Positions 53,550-63,524 of a stretch of DNA of 64,000 bases are shown piece by piece. The notes under the pieces are model-generated. The model did not search any database and had not been told where the DNA came from. It saw only the letters and a list, made by a program, of their open reading frames with translations. The stretch is from CAYPEL01 sp036479985 (GTDB lineage: Bacteria > Pseudomonadota > Gammaproteobacteria > DSM-19610). Every line of letters begins with the position of its first letter. The stretch's first letter is position 1. The stretch is from the NCBI GenBank assembly GCA_965224815.1, contig CBDDAF010000003.1, positions 1,674,001 through 1,738,000 of the forward strand, read 5' to 3'. The position numbers were made by a program, and so were the translations under genes.

Positions 53550-54827
53550 CTACAACCGCCCATCCACCTGATCAGCCGGCAATACATGTTTAACGTCATA
53601 CAACACAGACTGTGATTTACCCAATGCCCGGATAGCAGCAACACCCATCTGCTTAAACTGGTCATGCGCTACTGCAAGAATTACAGCGTCGTAGGTTCCT
53701 GTTTTCGGCTTCTCAATAGGACGTATTCCATATTCTCTTTCTGCTTCATTAGCGTCGATCATCGGATCATACACGTCCACATTCGCGGTATAACTTTCCA
53801 GTTCACTAATGATGTCAGTGACTCGGGTATTGCGTAAATCAGGGCAGTTTTCCTTGAACGTCAATCCCATCACCAGGATGCGTGAATCACTGACTTTCAG
53901 ATTCGCCTGGCTCATCAGCTTGAAAACCTGTGTGGCAACATAAGCGCCCATTCCATCGTTAATCCGCCGCCCGGCCAGGATGATTTCTGGTGTATAGCCA
54001 ATTTCCTGCGCTTTGTGGGTTAGATAATAAGGATCAACACCAATGCAATGCCCGCCGACCAGACCGGGACGGAACGGCAGAAAATTCCACTTGGTGCCTG
54101 CCGCTTCAAGAACTTCAATTGTATCAATATCCAGTTGATTGAAAATTAATGCCAACTCATTGATAAGGGCAATATTGACATCACGCTGGGTATTTTCAAT
54201 CACCTTGGCAGCTTCAGCAACGCGAATATTACTCGCCTTATGCGTTCCAGCCGTAATGATTTTACGGTACAACGCATCGACAAAGTCAGCGGCTTCCGGT
54301 GTAGATCCAGAAGTCACTTTTAGAATAGTTGAAACCCGATGCTCTTTATCGCCAGGATTAATTCGTTCCGGGCTGTAGCCTGCAAAAAAATCCTTATTAA
54401 ATGTCAGACCAGAGACAGATTCCACAATGGGCACACACACTTCTTCCGTTGCACCAGGATATACAGTGGATTCATATATAACGAAATCCCCTTTACTTAC
54501 CACTTCGCCGAGTAACTTACTGGCTGATTCAAGCGGGCTTAAATCCGGACGCTTATAATTATCAATGGGCGTGGGAACGGTCACAATAAAAACATTACAC
54601 GCTTTTAACTGACCTACTTCAGAGGCAAAACTAAGTTGTGTTGCGGTTGCCAACTCTTCACTATCAACTTCCAAGGTACGGTCAATACCTTTGTTTAATT
54701 CATCAATGCGGCGTTGATTAATATCATAACCAACTGTTGGCAAAATTTTTCCAAATTCTACTGCCAACGGCAGCCCCACATAGCCTAGACCAATAATACC
54801 TAACCTGGCTTCATTAACCGTTAACAT
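53550..54827 (-). CDS. Nucleotide-sugar dehydrogenase (TviB/WbpO-like)
   Basis: A 425-residue UDP-sugar 6-dehydrogenase of the TviB/WbpO group, which oxidises UDP-GalNAc or UDP-GlcNAc to the uronic acid. It has the GLGYVGLPLAVEFG NAD-binding loop (about 13-26), the dimerisation region and the catalytic Cys in GGHCIGVDPYYLT near residue 262. It differs clearly from the UDP-glucose type Ugd at 9112-10416. It is separated from AsmA by 33 bases. A 55-base fragment of a relative lies at 43402-43456. Exact substrate is inferred from subgroup resemblance. Confidence 0.9.
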   Translation of the reverse strand: MLTVNEARLGIIGLGYVGLPLAVEFGKILPTVGYDINQRRIDELNKGIDRTLEVDSEELATATQLSFASEVGQLKACNVFIVTVPTPIDNYKRPDLSPLESASKLLGEVVSKGDFVIYESTVYPGATEEVCVPIVESVSGLTFNKDFFAGYSPERINPGDKEHRVSTILKVTSGSTPEAADFVDALYRKIITAGTHKASNIRVAEAAKVIENTQRDVNIALINELALIFNQLDIDTIEVLEAAGTKWNFLPFRPGLVGGHCIGVDPYYLTHKAQEIGYTPEIILAGRRINDGMGAYVATQVFKLMSQANLKVSDSRILVMGLTFKENCPDLRNTRVTDIISELESYTANVDVYDPMIDANEAEREYGIRPIEKPKTGTYDAVILAVAHDQFKQMGVAAIRALGKSQSVLYDVKHVLPADQVDGRL

Positions 54828-54860
54828 ACATAACCTCTTTTTATTATTGGAGCGATCCTG

Positions 54861-57014
54861 TTACTTACCGAATATCCCTTTCAATTTACCGCCAAGATCA
54901 TCACCCAGTTTATTCTTTAATTTTTCCTGAATTTCTTTCTCAGCTTTATCCTTTAACTCTTGTTTCTTTTCATCCACTTTTTGCTTTATTTGCTCACCCG
55001 CCGCTTGCTTTATTGCCTCGTCCAAACGTAATTTATATCGCGGCTTGGCGAAGGTTCCGTTAATTTCGACCGGAACTGGAATTCCTTTAAGTTCACCCAG
55101 ATCACGGCCACCCTCACCCTCCAGACTGCCGACAATTGTCGTCGTCAGCAAATAATCAATGGCTTCTCTTCCTAGATCTGCATTGCCTTTACCATTAATA
55201 CGAAACAACGGGCTTTTAGCTGACAAATCATTATTCTGAATCACACCATTGGTCACAGTCGCCGTGGCCGTCATAGTAGAAAAATCTGTTTTATCCGGCT
55301 CTTCTTGACCAGAGTACTGTTTACCTTTCAGGGCAGCCTTAGCCTTACGAATCATTCTGATTACATTGATACCTTTGACGGCTCCATTACTGAAACTAAA
55401 CGCCATTTCTCCATTTAGTGATCGCTTGATTTGATCGGGTGTCTCACCGTTTCCATTTAGTGTGAATTGTGCATCTGTAATGCCGGTTACCGTATCCTTA
55501 CCCGTCATATCCAATAACAACGGACCAACATTCACTTTTGAAATAGTCTCATTCATGGATACTTTCGGTTGTTTGCCAGTTACATCCAAACGCACATCAC
55601 CTTTGTAACTGCCTTCGTACATGTTTGCACTGGCTGGATGTAAGCGTAATTTGCCACCCTTTGCAGATACATTCATAACAATATCCTGACTGCGCAATTG
55701 AAAAGCCTTCATAGCGCCGATCTTCAATGCACCGCTCAGATTTAGATCACGCAACGTATCAACCGGTATAGCACCGGCACTGCCTGCTGCTGCCGCAGTT
55801 GTTGGTGTCGCAGGAACAGGCGTCGCCTCACTGGCAGGGGCCAGATAGCGGTCTGCATCAATACTATCCACCGCCAAATCAAAACGAATAGCTGGTTTAG
55901 CAAATTGCGCAACATTTAGATTGCCTTGCACCGTTGTATCGTCAAGATGTAAGAGGAAATCTGATAAAGCCAGCTTGTCGGATTCAAACTGCATCGCCCA
56001 ACTGGCATCTGCTTTGCCAAGCACAGCCGGATCCGATGTCTCCGGTGTAACCTGACCTAGCGCCTGCAGTAGTTCTTTTGGCGAGAACGGTTGTAATTTG
56101 AAATTTCCCGAAATAACCCGAGCATCTTCCATGATTTGTTTTCCGGTAAGATTGCCTTCCAACACAATACCTAATGTAGACAAAGCCAACTGACTGGTCG
56201 AAAGCGTTTGCGCTTCAAGGTCCAGGTTTGCGGCAGTTTTCAACACCGCTTTCAACTTACTGCCCGGCAAACTTTCACCCGTCAAATCCACATCCAGCAC
56301 TACATCCTTTAACTGAATCTGCTGCATGGATTCTGATAAGTGAACGATACCATCAAAAGCTACACCACCCTTCATGACCGGAGCACCGCCTTCCAACTGC
56401 ATATCCATATCAATACTGACCGGCTTGCCTGGATTAATCTCGCCCGTATTTAGAGAGAAAGGTGCTATGGAATATCTCACACCGCCAGACCGATCATCCC
56501 AGATTACGCTGGCATCGGTTATCTCAACACCACCAATTGACAGTCCGTCTAACGGTAGTCCAGCACTATCGGTTTCCTCTACTGGCTTTTCTTCTGTCTT
56601 TTCTGCACCCGCCGAAAGATCATCCCAGTTAGTCTGGCCCGCTTTATTTTTTTCAAGATTCAGCGCCAGCCCCTTTAGAACAATTTTATCCATTTCGACT
56701 TGCTTACGTAGCAAGGGCAGGAGTTTGACTCGAACCTGGACGTTTTCGACAGCTGCAAAATTCTCGGCTGTAAAGCCCTGCGCATTACTCAGTGTCGTCG
56801 GCCCAATTTCAAGTGCTAACCAGGGAAATACCGAGAGACCCAAATCACCTTTGATATCAAGCTTACGCCCAGTTTTTTCTTCAACCACCTGGGTAATCTT
56901 ATCCCGGTAATCGTTGGGATCAACTACAAGTGGAATAACCACGACAGCAGCAACAATAACTAGCACCAGGATACCAATCAGATAAAGTAGTCCACGTAAC
57001 AATTTAGCCATCAT
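54861..57014 (-). CDS. AsmA family protein
   Basis: A 717-residue AsmA-like protein with an N-terminal membrane helix (about 7-30) and a large periplasmic region. The AsmA start FPWLALEIGPTTLSNAQGF near residue 64 and the C-terminal segment GNGETPDQIKRSLNGEMAFSF match the family. The last 60 residues are rich in Lys, Glu and Gln, probably a coiled tail. AsmA-type proteins are thought to bridge the periplasm and move phospholipid to the outer membrane. It lies next to tRNA-Gly and may be unconnected with the polysaccharide genes. Confidence 0.9.
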   Translation of the reverse strand: MMAKLLRGLLYLIGILVLVIVAAVVVIPLVVDPNDYRDKITQVVEEKTGRKLDIKGDLGLSVFPWLALEIGPTTLSNAQGFTAENFAAVENVQVRVKLLPLLRKQVEMDKIVLKGLALNLEKNKAGQTNWDDLSAGAEKTEEKPVEETDSAGLPLDGLSIGGVEITDASVIWDDRSGGVRYSIAPFSLNTGEINPGKPVSIDMDMQLEGGAPVMKGGVAFDGIVHLSESMQQIQLKDVVLDVDLTGESLPGSKLKAVLKTAANLDLEAQTLSTSQLALSTLGIVLEGNLTGKQIMEDARVISGNFKLQPFSPKELLQALGQVTPETSDPAVLGKADASWAMQFESDKLALSDFLLHLDDTTVQGNLNVAQFAKPAIRFDLAVDSIDADRYLAPASEATPVPATPTTAAAAGSAGAIPVDTLRDLNLSGALKIGAMKAFQLRSQDIVMNVSAKGGKLRLHPASANMYEGSYKGDVRLDVTGKQPKVSMNETISKVNVGPLLLDMTGKDTVTGITDAQFTLNGNGETPDQIKRSLNGEMAFSFSNGAVKGINVIRMIRKAKAALKGKQYSGQEEPDKTDFSTMTATATVTNGVIQNNDLSAKSPLFRINGKGNADLGREAIDYLLTTTIVGSLEGEGGRDLGELKGIPVPVEINGTFAKPRYKLRLDEAIKQAAGEQIKQKVDEKKQELKDKAEKEIQEKLKNKLGDDLGGKLKGIFGK

Positions 57015-57045
57015 TAATCCTTTTCAAAGCGTAATCGACAAATAC

Positions 57046-57119
57046 TGGAGCGGGTGATGGGAATCGAACCCACGTCATCAGCTTGGGAAGCTGAGGTTCT
57101 ACCATTGAACCACACCCGC
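57046..57119 (-). tRNA. tRNA-Gly (CCC)
   Basis: A complete 74-base cloverleaf on the minus strand: acceptor GCGGGTG, anticodon stem TCAGC/GCTGA enclosing loop TTCCCAA (anticodon CCC), T-loop GGGTTCGATTCCC and an encoded CCA end. Confidence 0.96.
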
Positions 57120-57214
57120 TTCTAACCGGGCTTATTCTAAGCTGTCGCAGGGGTAGAGTCACCCGTACGTAGAACCCCATAGAAATTGCTTACTGCATCC
57201 CAGCCAGGTAAAAA

Positions 57215-58174
57215 TTACTTATAATGCCCGTTACCGCCAAAAACCACTTCCAATAATAAATTGATACCGGGTGTTGGTTCAAAATCATCATCGTTTCGGA
57301 AAGCTACCTGCGGAGCCAGCTCATAAAACAACCATTTTCGCCAAAAACGTTGGCGGTAACGTATGCGTAGTACAGATTCTTCAAAGCGATGCACAGGCCG
57401 CGTCCTGAAAAAATTTCCCCACTGATACTCTAGTCCTTTATCGCCCTTCAGGGCTTGAACCAATGTGGGATTAAATTCATAACGATAGCCCTCATCCTCT
57501 TCGCGCCAGCGTCCCTTAATAATGTTTCTGAACAAAACGTTCTTGCTCAACAGTTTTTCCAAATCAAAGCGTGTGGTCGATTCCCATCCCATACTGGTAT
57601 ACCAACGGACGCGTTGTGTAAATCGCAGTTGCCAGCCATCCAGCCTAAAGGTGCGCCGGTACCTTGGGCCTGCAAAAACCTCCAGACTTTCTAACTTAAT
57701 TCCTGTTGATAGACTGATATTTCTTTTGTCTGATGATTTTGCAAAATACTGTAAACCCACTTGTACATCTTCGTCTATTTCATTAAAAGTCTTATTAGCT
57801 GTGGCAACTGTTTTTTCCTCATTGACATCTTCATCGGACACAAAGAGTTTCAATTTATGCTTAAAGCGTGGCACATCAAATTTAATATTAATCCGGGCTT
57901 TTAACCGGGCTTGCTCACCTTTCTCAAAAAAGATACCTTGTGACACACGTAATCGCGTACTCGCATCTTCCTCAATAATCCGCCCATCGTCGAAAAAAGA
58001 ATCAATCCATTGTGCAAAACCGTCAATATTTTCAGAAACCATATATTGCGTTTTGTCCACCGTGGTCATTTTTTGTGGCGAATATTCTGCCTCAATCTCT
58101 TCCGAAACAGAGTTTGTTTCTGCAATCACAACTGCGGAGAACAGACAAGCAAATACCATCACCAGAATATTCAC
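57215..58174 (-). CDS. Conserved-type hypothetical protein, probably outer-membrane
   Basis: A 319-residue protein starting with GTG and carrying a signal peptide (about 1-19, ending VIA before ETN). From about residue 85 alternating polar and hydrophobic strands with many aromatic and Arg residues (LSTGIKLESLEVFAGPRYR, LRFTQRVRWYTSMGWES) suggest an outer-membrane beta-barrel, ending LLLEVVFGG. No family was recognised with certainty and no function can be given. It lies between tRNA-Gly and the acyl-CoA ligase gene and seems to be transcribed by itself. Confidence 0.75.
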   Translation of the reverse strand: MNILVMVFACLFSAVVIAETNSVSEEIEAEYSPQKMTTVDKTQYMVSENIDGFAQWIDSFFDDGRIIEEDASTRLRVSQGIFFEKGEQARLKARINIKFDVPRFKHKLKLFVSDEDVNEEKTVATANKTFNEIDEDVQVGLQYFAKSSDKRNISLSTGIKLESLEVFAGPRYRRTFRLDGWQLRFTQRVRWYTSMGWESTTRFDLEKLLSKNVLFRNIIKGRWREEDEGYRYEFNPTLVQALKGDKGLEYQWGNFFRTRPVHRFEESVLRIRYRQRFWRKWLFYELAPQVAFRNDDDFEPTPGINLLLEVVFGGNGHYK

Positions 58175-58309
58175 GGCGCGGGATAACAGGAAAATTTATG
58201 CACAGGGGGAATCACACGGATACTCAGCACGGACTCAAAACAATATTTCACTTACTTTAATAGCGGCAAATTCAAGGATTATTAAGGCTTTCCAGGCAGC
58301 ACGGGCCAA

Positions 58310-60127
58310 TCAATCGGCATACATGGCTTCAATATCAGACATATAACGCTTTATTATTTTCGCCCGTTTTAGTTTCAAAGTGGGTGTGATCAAGCCTGCC
58401 TCTACCGTCCATGGCTCAATATAGAGCTTAACGCGGCGGATTTTAGCATAACCCGGAAATGAATTTAGCTTACCCTTGATTGCGTGTAATACCTTTTTCT
58501 GCAGCCGCTCATCCGCCAAACTAGTTCGTGCGGTTGGATTCAGTCCGAGTTTCTTAGCCATGCCAGTCCAGCCATCAGCATCAAATACCACCAATGCAGC
58601 AAGATAGGATTTTGCTTCTCCCACCACCAGCGCCTGCTCGAACAATGGATGCAAACAGATTGCCGACTCCATATCTCCCGGAGGTATTTTTTCACCGTTT
58701 GAGAGCACTAGTATATCCTTGATACGCCCCGTGATATAAACGCGCCCACCTTCAATTCGCGCCTGATCACCGGTATGTAACCAGCCATCCGGATCAATTA
58801 TTTCTGAAGTCGCTGCATGATTGTTCCAGTATCCGAGCATGACACCCGGACTCTGCACCAATAGCTCATCGCTTTTACCAATGCTCACCTCTATCCCGCG
58901 CAGAGGTTCGCCGACGCTGGCCGGGTCATTATTTGAAGGGCGATTAACACAGATCACCGGGCTGGTTTCTGTCAAACCATAGCCTTGCAGGATATCCATA
59001 CCCATACCTATAAATGTTCGCGCTACGGGTAAGGGTAATGCAGCGCCACCGCTGATTGCATAACGCAGGCGGCCGCCCAGTTTTGCAGTGACTTTTCTGG
59101 CGACCAGCTTTTCTAACAAAGGATACAACAACAATTCAGGCCGCCAGCCAGCATGTCCTTGCCTATGTTTAAAACGACGCCAGCCGGAATTAACTGTCGC
59201 GTGAAATAAGATCCGCGCCAGCAATGAACCTTTTTCCAGTTGTTCATGAATACGGCCATGCACCCGTTCGAATATTCTCGGCACTGCAATCAACACTGTT
59301 GGCCGCAAAGTCTGTAAATCCTCAGCAAGCTGGTTAATCGACCGCGCATAAGCTACCGAAGAACCCGACATCATCGGTAAATAGTATCCCGCAGTGCGCT
59401 CCAGGGTGTGTGATAAAGGTAAAAAAGAAAGAAACAGATCCTGCTCGTAACAATCCACCGAAGCTGCAGCGGCATGCGCCACCGACAACATATTCCAGTG
59501 ACTCAGCATGACCCCTTTGGAACGGCCCGTTGTACCCGATGTATAGACAATTGAGGCTAATGCATGCGGATCACTGTTGTAGGTTTCACCTACCTGACCA
59601 GTAGCTGAAGCCAGCCATTCGTCGACTGATATGACACGCTTATCATTCAAGGCTTCCAGTTCATCGGTTGATGGCGGCTCAAGCAATAAAACACGCTGCA
59701 GCGAATCACACTCTGCCAGGCTCAGCAGCAACTTTCGCCACTGCGCGATATTGAGCACAAACAGCAGTTTCACGGCCACAGCATCGAGAATATAAGCCAC
59801 ATTATCGGGACGGTCTTCGGTATACAACGGCACCGTGACCAACCCTTCGCTCATCGCAGCCTGATCAAATGCCACCCATTCCACACCATTGCGCAGACGG
59901 ATCGCAACACGGTCACCGTCATTAAAGCCTTCGGTAGCGAAGGCCTTCTGCCAGCGCTCAACCTGACGTGCAATATCGCACCAGCTGTAATCAGTCCATT
60001 GCCGGGTGTGTTTGTCGTAGAAGGTATAGGCAGTCCGCTCTGGACTGCGTTTAACCCGCAGCCGAAACAGACCATCCAGCGTACCCGCTGCATCAGCCGC
60101 TATCAGGTCTTCCTGCCACTCGGTCAT
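58310..60127 (-). CDS. Long-chain acyl-CoA synthetase-type AMP-forming ligase
   Basis: An enzyme of about 605 residues of the AMP-forming adenylate family, of the long-chain fatty acyl-CoA synthetase type. The ATP/AMP signature YTSGTTGRSKGVMLSH lies near residue 195, followed by the GYGLTETSPVI motif and the GWLHTGDQA and ITGRIKD motifs of the hinge. It should activate fatty acids with CoA. The ATG at 60127 is preferred over a GTG at 60133. It is divergent from thiS with a short gap. Chain length preference is not visible. Confidence 0.92.
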   Translation of the reverse strand: MTEWQEDLIAADAAGTLDGLFRLRVKRSPERTAYTFYDKHTRQWTDYSWCDIARQVERWQKAFATEGFNDGDRVAIRLRNGVEWVAFDQAAMSEGLVTVPLYTEDRPDNVAYILDAVAVKLLFVLNIAQWRKLLLSLAECDSLQRVLLLEPPSTDELEALNDKRVISVDEWLASATGQVGETYNSDPHALASIVYTSGTTGRSKGVMLSHWNMLSVAHAAAASVDCYEQDLFLSFLPLSHTLERTAGYYLPMMSGSSVAYARSINQLAEDLQTLRPTVLIAVPRIFERVHGRIHEQLEKGSLLARILFHATVNSGWRRFKHRQGHAGWRPELLLYPLLEKLVARKVTAKLGGRLRYAISGGAALPLPVARTFIGMGMDILQGYGLTETSPVICVNRPSNNDPASVGEPLRGIEVSIGKSDELLVQSPGVMLGYWNNHAATSEIIDPDGWLHTGDQARIEGGRVYITGRIKDILVLSNGEKIPPGDMESAICLHPLFEQALVVGEAKSYLAALVVFDADGWTGMAKKLGLNPTARTSLADERLQKKVLHAIKGKLNSFPGYAKIRRVKLYIEPWTVEAGLITPTLKLKRAKIIKRYMSDIEAMYAD

Positions 60128-60185
60128 AACCACTTATTTGCGCAGAGAATCCCGGTAAATGCAACTTTTACGGTAGAATACCGGC

Positions 60186-60386
60186 ATGGAAGTGATTATT
60201 AACGGTGAAGCCCAGGAATTGTCAGAAACGATCAGTGCATCCGAACTGATCGACCAACTGGGCTTGTCCACCAAACGGCTGGCGGTGGAAGTCAATCTTG
60301 AAATCGTGCCGCGCAGTCAGTTCGATAGCCACCGTTTCAAACCCGGTGATCGCATCGAAATTGTGCACGCTATCGGTGGCGGTTAA
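60186..60386 (+). CDS. thiS: Sulfur carrier protein ThiS
   Basis: A 66-residue ubiquitin-fold sulfur carrier that donates sulfur, as a C-terminal thiocarboxylate, to thiazole formation in thiamine synthesis. The C-terminus ends in the required Gly-Gly (AIGGG). The body has the NGEAQELSE and AVEVNLEIVPRSQF segments typical of ThiS. It is 45 bases before thiG. No TPP riboswitch was seen in the short upstream gap. Confidence 0.94.
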   Translation: MEVIINGEAQELSETISASELIDQLGLSTKRLAVEVNLEIVPRSQFDSHRFKPGDRIEIVHAIGGG

Positions 60387-60431
60387 AAATTACATGCCTG
60401 ACTCTTTAACTAAGCACTAAGGAAACCCTTC

Positions 60432-61247
60432 ATGTCTACAGTGATGCGACCACAATCATTTGACACGAGTAACGCTGCGCTAGTCATCGACGGCAAAACC
60501 TACCAGTCACGCCTGCTGGTTGGCACTGGCAAATACCAGAACATGGAAGAAACTCAGCTAGCCGTGGAAGCCAGTGGTGCAGAAATTATTACGGTGGCAA
60601 TCCGCCGCACCAACATTGGTCAGAAACCCGGCGAAGCCAACTTGCTGGAAACATTGCCACCCAGCCAGTACACCTATCTGCCAAATACTGCGGGTTGCTA
60701 TACCACAGAAGACGCTGTGCGTACCTGCCGTTTAGCACGTGAATTACTCGACGGACATGACCTGGTCAAACTGGAAGTACTCGGCGATGAAAAAACCCTG
60801 TTTCCAGATATTACGCAGACACTGCAGGCAGCAGAAATCCTGATTGCCGATAATTTTAAAGTCATGGTCTACACCAACGATGACCCGATTATCGCGAAAC
60901 GTTTTGAAGAACTGGGTTGCGTCGCTGTCATGCCACTGGCGGCACCAATCGGTTCCGGTCTTGGTATCCGTAATCCTTACAACATTCTGACCATCGTTGA
61001 AAATGCCAACGTACCAATACTGGTCGACGCGGGTGTGGGTTGTGCTTCAGATGCCGCCATCGCCATGGAACTGGGATGTGATGGTGTATTAATGAATACC
61101 GCTATTGCTGGCGCTAAAAATCCAGTACTGATGGCCTCTGCCATGAAAAAAGCCATCGAAGCCGGGCGTGAATCCTTCCTCGCCGGACGCATACCCAGAA
61201 AACGTTTCGCCAGTGCATCTTCACCGGTTGACGGAACATTTTTTTAA
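60432..61247 (+). CDS. thiG: Thiazole synthase ThiG
   Basis: A 271-residue ThiG, which forms the thiazole phosphate from DXP, dehydroglycine and ThiS-thiocarboxylate. The family segments LVGTGKY (about 29-35), LPNTAGCYTTEDAVR, VKLEVLGDEKTLFPD (with the Schiff-base Lys) and PLAAPIGSGLGIRN are all present. AAGGAAA before the ATG supports the start. It follows thiS in the same direction. Confidence 0.96.
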   Translation: MSTVMRPQSFDTSNAALVIDGKTYQSRLLVGTGKYQNMEETQLAVEASGAEIITVAIRRTNIGQKPGEANLLETLPPSQYTYLPNTAGCYTTEDAVRTCRLARELLDGHDLVKLEVLGDEKTLFPDITQTLQAAEILIADNFKVMVYTNDDPIIAKRFEELGCVAVMPLAAPIGSGLGIRNPYNILTIVENANVPILVDAGVGCASDAAIAMELGCDGVLMNTAIAGAKNPVLMASAMKKAIEAGRESFLAGRIPRKRFASASSPVDGTFF

Positions 61248-61340
61248 CGGATTTATCTGATCTTATAGTCAATCTATCGCAGAAAAATACCGGTTAACTA
61301 TTGCTGTGTTTTTCAGCGCTTCTTCTCAGCTATCAACTCA

Positions 61341-62024
61341 ATGATTTCAAACCCACCACTGCGGCGCATCCGGTCTTTTGTGCGTCGGGTAGGCCGCCTC
61401 ACAGAAGGCCAGCAACGTGCGCTTGATCAACTCTGGTCTGTCTACGGGCTTAAATCTGACTGTTGTTTAGATATAAATTCAATATTCGATAGGGCAGCTC
61501 CACTGACATTGGAAATAGGTTTTGGCAGCGGAACTTCATTGGCAGCAATGGCAGAAGCGGCTCCCGACATTAATTTCCTGGGTATCGAAGTCCACCGTCC
61601 AGGTGTCGGACATTTACTCTACGAATTACAGAAAAGACAACTCAGCAATGTCAGGGTCTGGTGCCACGACGCGGTGGAAATCTTGGCCTGCCAGATTCCT
61701 GATCAATCACTCGACCGGGTGCTACTATTTTTCCCTGACCCCTGGCCAAAACGTAAGCATCATAAACGACGCCTGATACAAGCTGATTTCGTCACCCTGC
61801 TTGGCCACAAACTAAAACCTGGGGGTCAGCTGCATTTGGCAACGGATTGGGATCATTATGCGAAACATATGCTGAAAACGCTGGATTCCAGTCCATTGTT
61901 TCGCAATCTTGCCGGAGCCTCCCAATATACAAGCAGGCCAGAGTACCGGCCGGAAACACGCTTTGAAGCACGGGGGAAACGGCTTGGCCATACTGTCCGG
62001 GATCTACTGTTTGAACGTATATAA
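61341..62024 (+). CDS. trmB: tRNA (guanine-N7-)-methyltransferase
   Basis: A 227-residue TrmB, which makes m7G46 in tRNA using S-adenosylmethionine. The AdoMet-binding motif LEIGFGSGTSL (about 51-61) and the active-site motif FPDPWPKRKHHKRR near 133 are diagnostic. The C-terminus TRFEARGKRLGH is typical. It follows thiG after 93 bases, the order thiS-thiG-trmB being common in gammaproteobacteria. Confidence 0.95.
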   Translation: MISNPPLRRIRSFVRRVGRLTEGQQRALDQLWSVYGLKSDCCLDINSIFDRAAPLTLEIGFGSGTSLAAMAEAAPDINFLGIEVHRPGVGHLLYELQKRQLSNVRVWCHDAVEILACQIPDQSLDRVLLFFPDPWPKRKHHKRRLIQADFVTLLGHKLKPGGQLHLATDWDHYAKHMLKTLDSSPLFRNLAGASQYTSRPEYRPETRFEARGKRLGHTVRDLLFERI

Positions 62025-62173
62025 CCTTATAGATAAAGTGTTTGCAAAAGCATGGCGGAATGCGGCCAAAAATGGTTCAATACGCGGTTTCGTCGCCACA
62101 GAATTATGCTATTTACTGGCGCGGTTACGCTTTACAAAATATTAAAAATTTGGTTTGTTGAGGAGTCACTAGT

Positions 62174-63052
62174 ATGTCCAAAAAACACCCGATTATCGCG
62201 GTAACGGGCTCGTCCGGCGCAGGTACCACGACGGTTAAAGTTGCCTTTGAGCACATCTTCCTGCGTGAAGGTCTTAATCCTGCCGTTATCGAAGGCGACA
62301 GCTATCATCGATATGATCGCGTTGCTATGAAAGAAGCAATGAAAAAAGCTGAAGATGAAGGCAATACCAACTTCAGCCATTTTGGCCCACAAGCCAACCT
62401 GTTCGACAAGCTTTCTGACACCTTTGAAACTTACAGCAAATCTGGCAGCTGTGAGCGCCGGTATTATTTGCACAGTGATGAAGAAGCCAAGCCATTTGGT
62501 CAGAAACCCGGTGAATTTACACCCTGGGAAAAGATTCCACCAGGCACCGATCTGCTGTTTTATGAAGGCCTGCATGGCGGTGTTGTCGACGGTAAAACCA
62601 ATGTTGCCAAGCATGTCGACATGCTGATCGGGGTGGTACCGCTGGTTAACCTGGAATGGATTCAGAAGATTCATCGGGACTGCGCCCAGCGTGGTTATTC
62701 TGCCGAAGCAGTGACCGACACCATTCTTCGCCGCATGCACGATTATGTACATTTTATAACGCCACAGTTCTCACGCGCCGATATCAACTTCCAGCGTGTC
62801 CCGACGGTTGATACCTCAAATCCGTTTATTGCACGTGATATTCCTACGCCGGACGAAAGCTTTGTCGTTATTCGTTTCCAGGATCCTAAAAAACTGGACA
62901 TCGACTTCCCGTATTTGCTGAGTATGCTGGACGATTCCTTCATGTCACGGCGCAACAGCATTGTTGTACCGGGTGGTAAAATGGGCTTTGCCATGGAAAT
63001 CATCCTGGCACCCATCATTGAACGGATGATGAAAGCCCGGAAATCTGCCTGA
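62174..63052 (+). CDS. prk: Phosphoribulokinase
   Basis: A 292-residue phosphoribulokinase of the proteobacterial class, which makes ribulose-1,5-bisphosphate for RuBisCO. The P-loop GSSGAGTTT (12-20), the EGDSYHRYDR region (about 40-49), the FYEGLHGG motif near 131 and Arg-rich substrate-binding segments such as RDCAQRGYS are present. GAGGAG eight bases before the ATG supports the start. No RuBisCO or other Calvin-cycle gene lies in the window. The gene ends before a strong hairpin, so it seems to be transcribed alone. It is the best evidence here for autotrophy. Confidence 0.95.
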   Translation: MSKKHPIIAVTGSSGAGTTTVKVAFEHIFLREGLNPAVIEGDSYHRYDRVAMKEAMKKAEDEGNTNFSHFGPQANLFDKLSDTFETYSKSGSCERRYYLHSDEEAKPFGQKPGEFTPWEKIPPGTDLLFYEGLHGGVVDGKTNVAKHVDMLIGVVPLVNLEWIQKIHRDCAQRGYSAEAVTDTILRRMHDYVHFITPQFSRADINFQRVPTVDTSNPFIARDIPTPDESFVVIRFQDPKKLDIDFPYLLSMLDDSFMSRRNSIVVPGGKMGFAMEIILAPIIERMMKARKSA

Positions 63053-63063
63053 GCACAGCGAAC

Positions 63064-63118
63064 ATCTTTAGGCGCCAAGAACACCAAGAAATACTTGGCG
63101 TTCTTGGCGCCTAAAGAT
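63064..63118 (+). terminator. Long hairpin, probable prk terminator
   Basis: ATCTTTAGGCGCCAAGAAC pairs perfectly with its complement, then one mismatch and CCAAG/CTTGG around an AAATA loop. A TGTTTTT run follows. It is 11 bases after the prk stop and could act in both directions. Confidence 0.75.
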
Positions 63119-63315
63119 TGTTTTTAAAAAGCCTTATGCTTGTGCCATTCTGAAATAGCTCAGTTACACTATCTTACTTGAAGCAATCTTACTTTCTTAT
63201 CTCATCCTACTGTTTTATTTACACTATCACTTGCAGAAAAACGTCTAAGGACTATACTTTTGCTGTGTTAACGCATTTTTTCAGGTTTACCCATCCTGAT
63301 CCAGGAGGATGACGG

Positions 63316-63504
63316 ATGATTATTACCACCATTGACCCCATTACTGGCCGAAAAATACTCCAGCCTGACAATCACCCTTATGTGGTTGAAGGCCACGGCT
63401 ATGCCCAAACCCGGATTTACTTTGAATCCGAAGCAACCCGGCAACGCTACCTGGCAGACGATCCTCAGAACCTGGTAAGTCTGGCCTATCCCGCAGACGA
63501 ATAG
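63316..63504 (+). CDS. Small hypothetical protein
   Basis: A 62-residue soluble protein with GGAGG seven bases before its ATG, which argues that it is a real gene. It contains DPITGRKIL, an aromatic central part (GHGYAQTRIYFES) and an acidic end. No signal peptide, membrane helix, Cys pair or known motif is visible. It precedes another small hypothetical gene by 20 bases and may be co-transcribed with it. Function unknown. Confidence 0.75.
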   Translation: MIITTIDPITGRKILQPDNHPYVVEGHGYAQTRIYFESEATRQRYLADDPQNLVSLAYPADE

Positions 63505-63524
63505 CTGAAATGTAAGATTGGCAT

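Noticed and set aside
60134..60185. TPP riboswitch before thiS
   Set aside because: The gap is only about 50 bases and lacks the conserved thi-box sequence.
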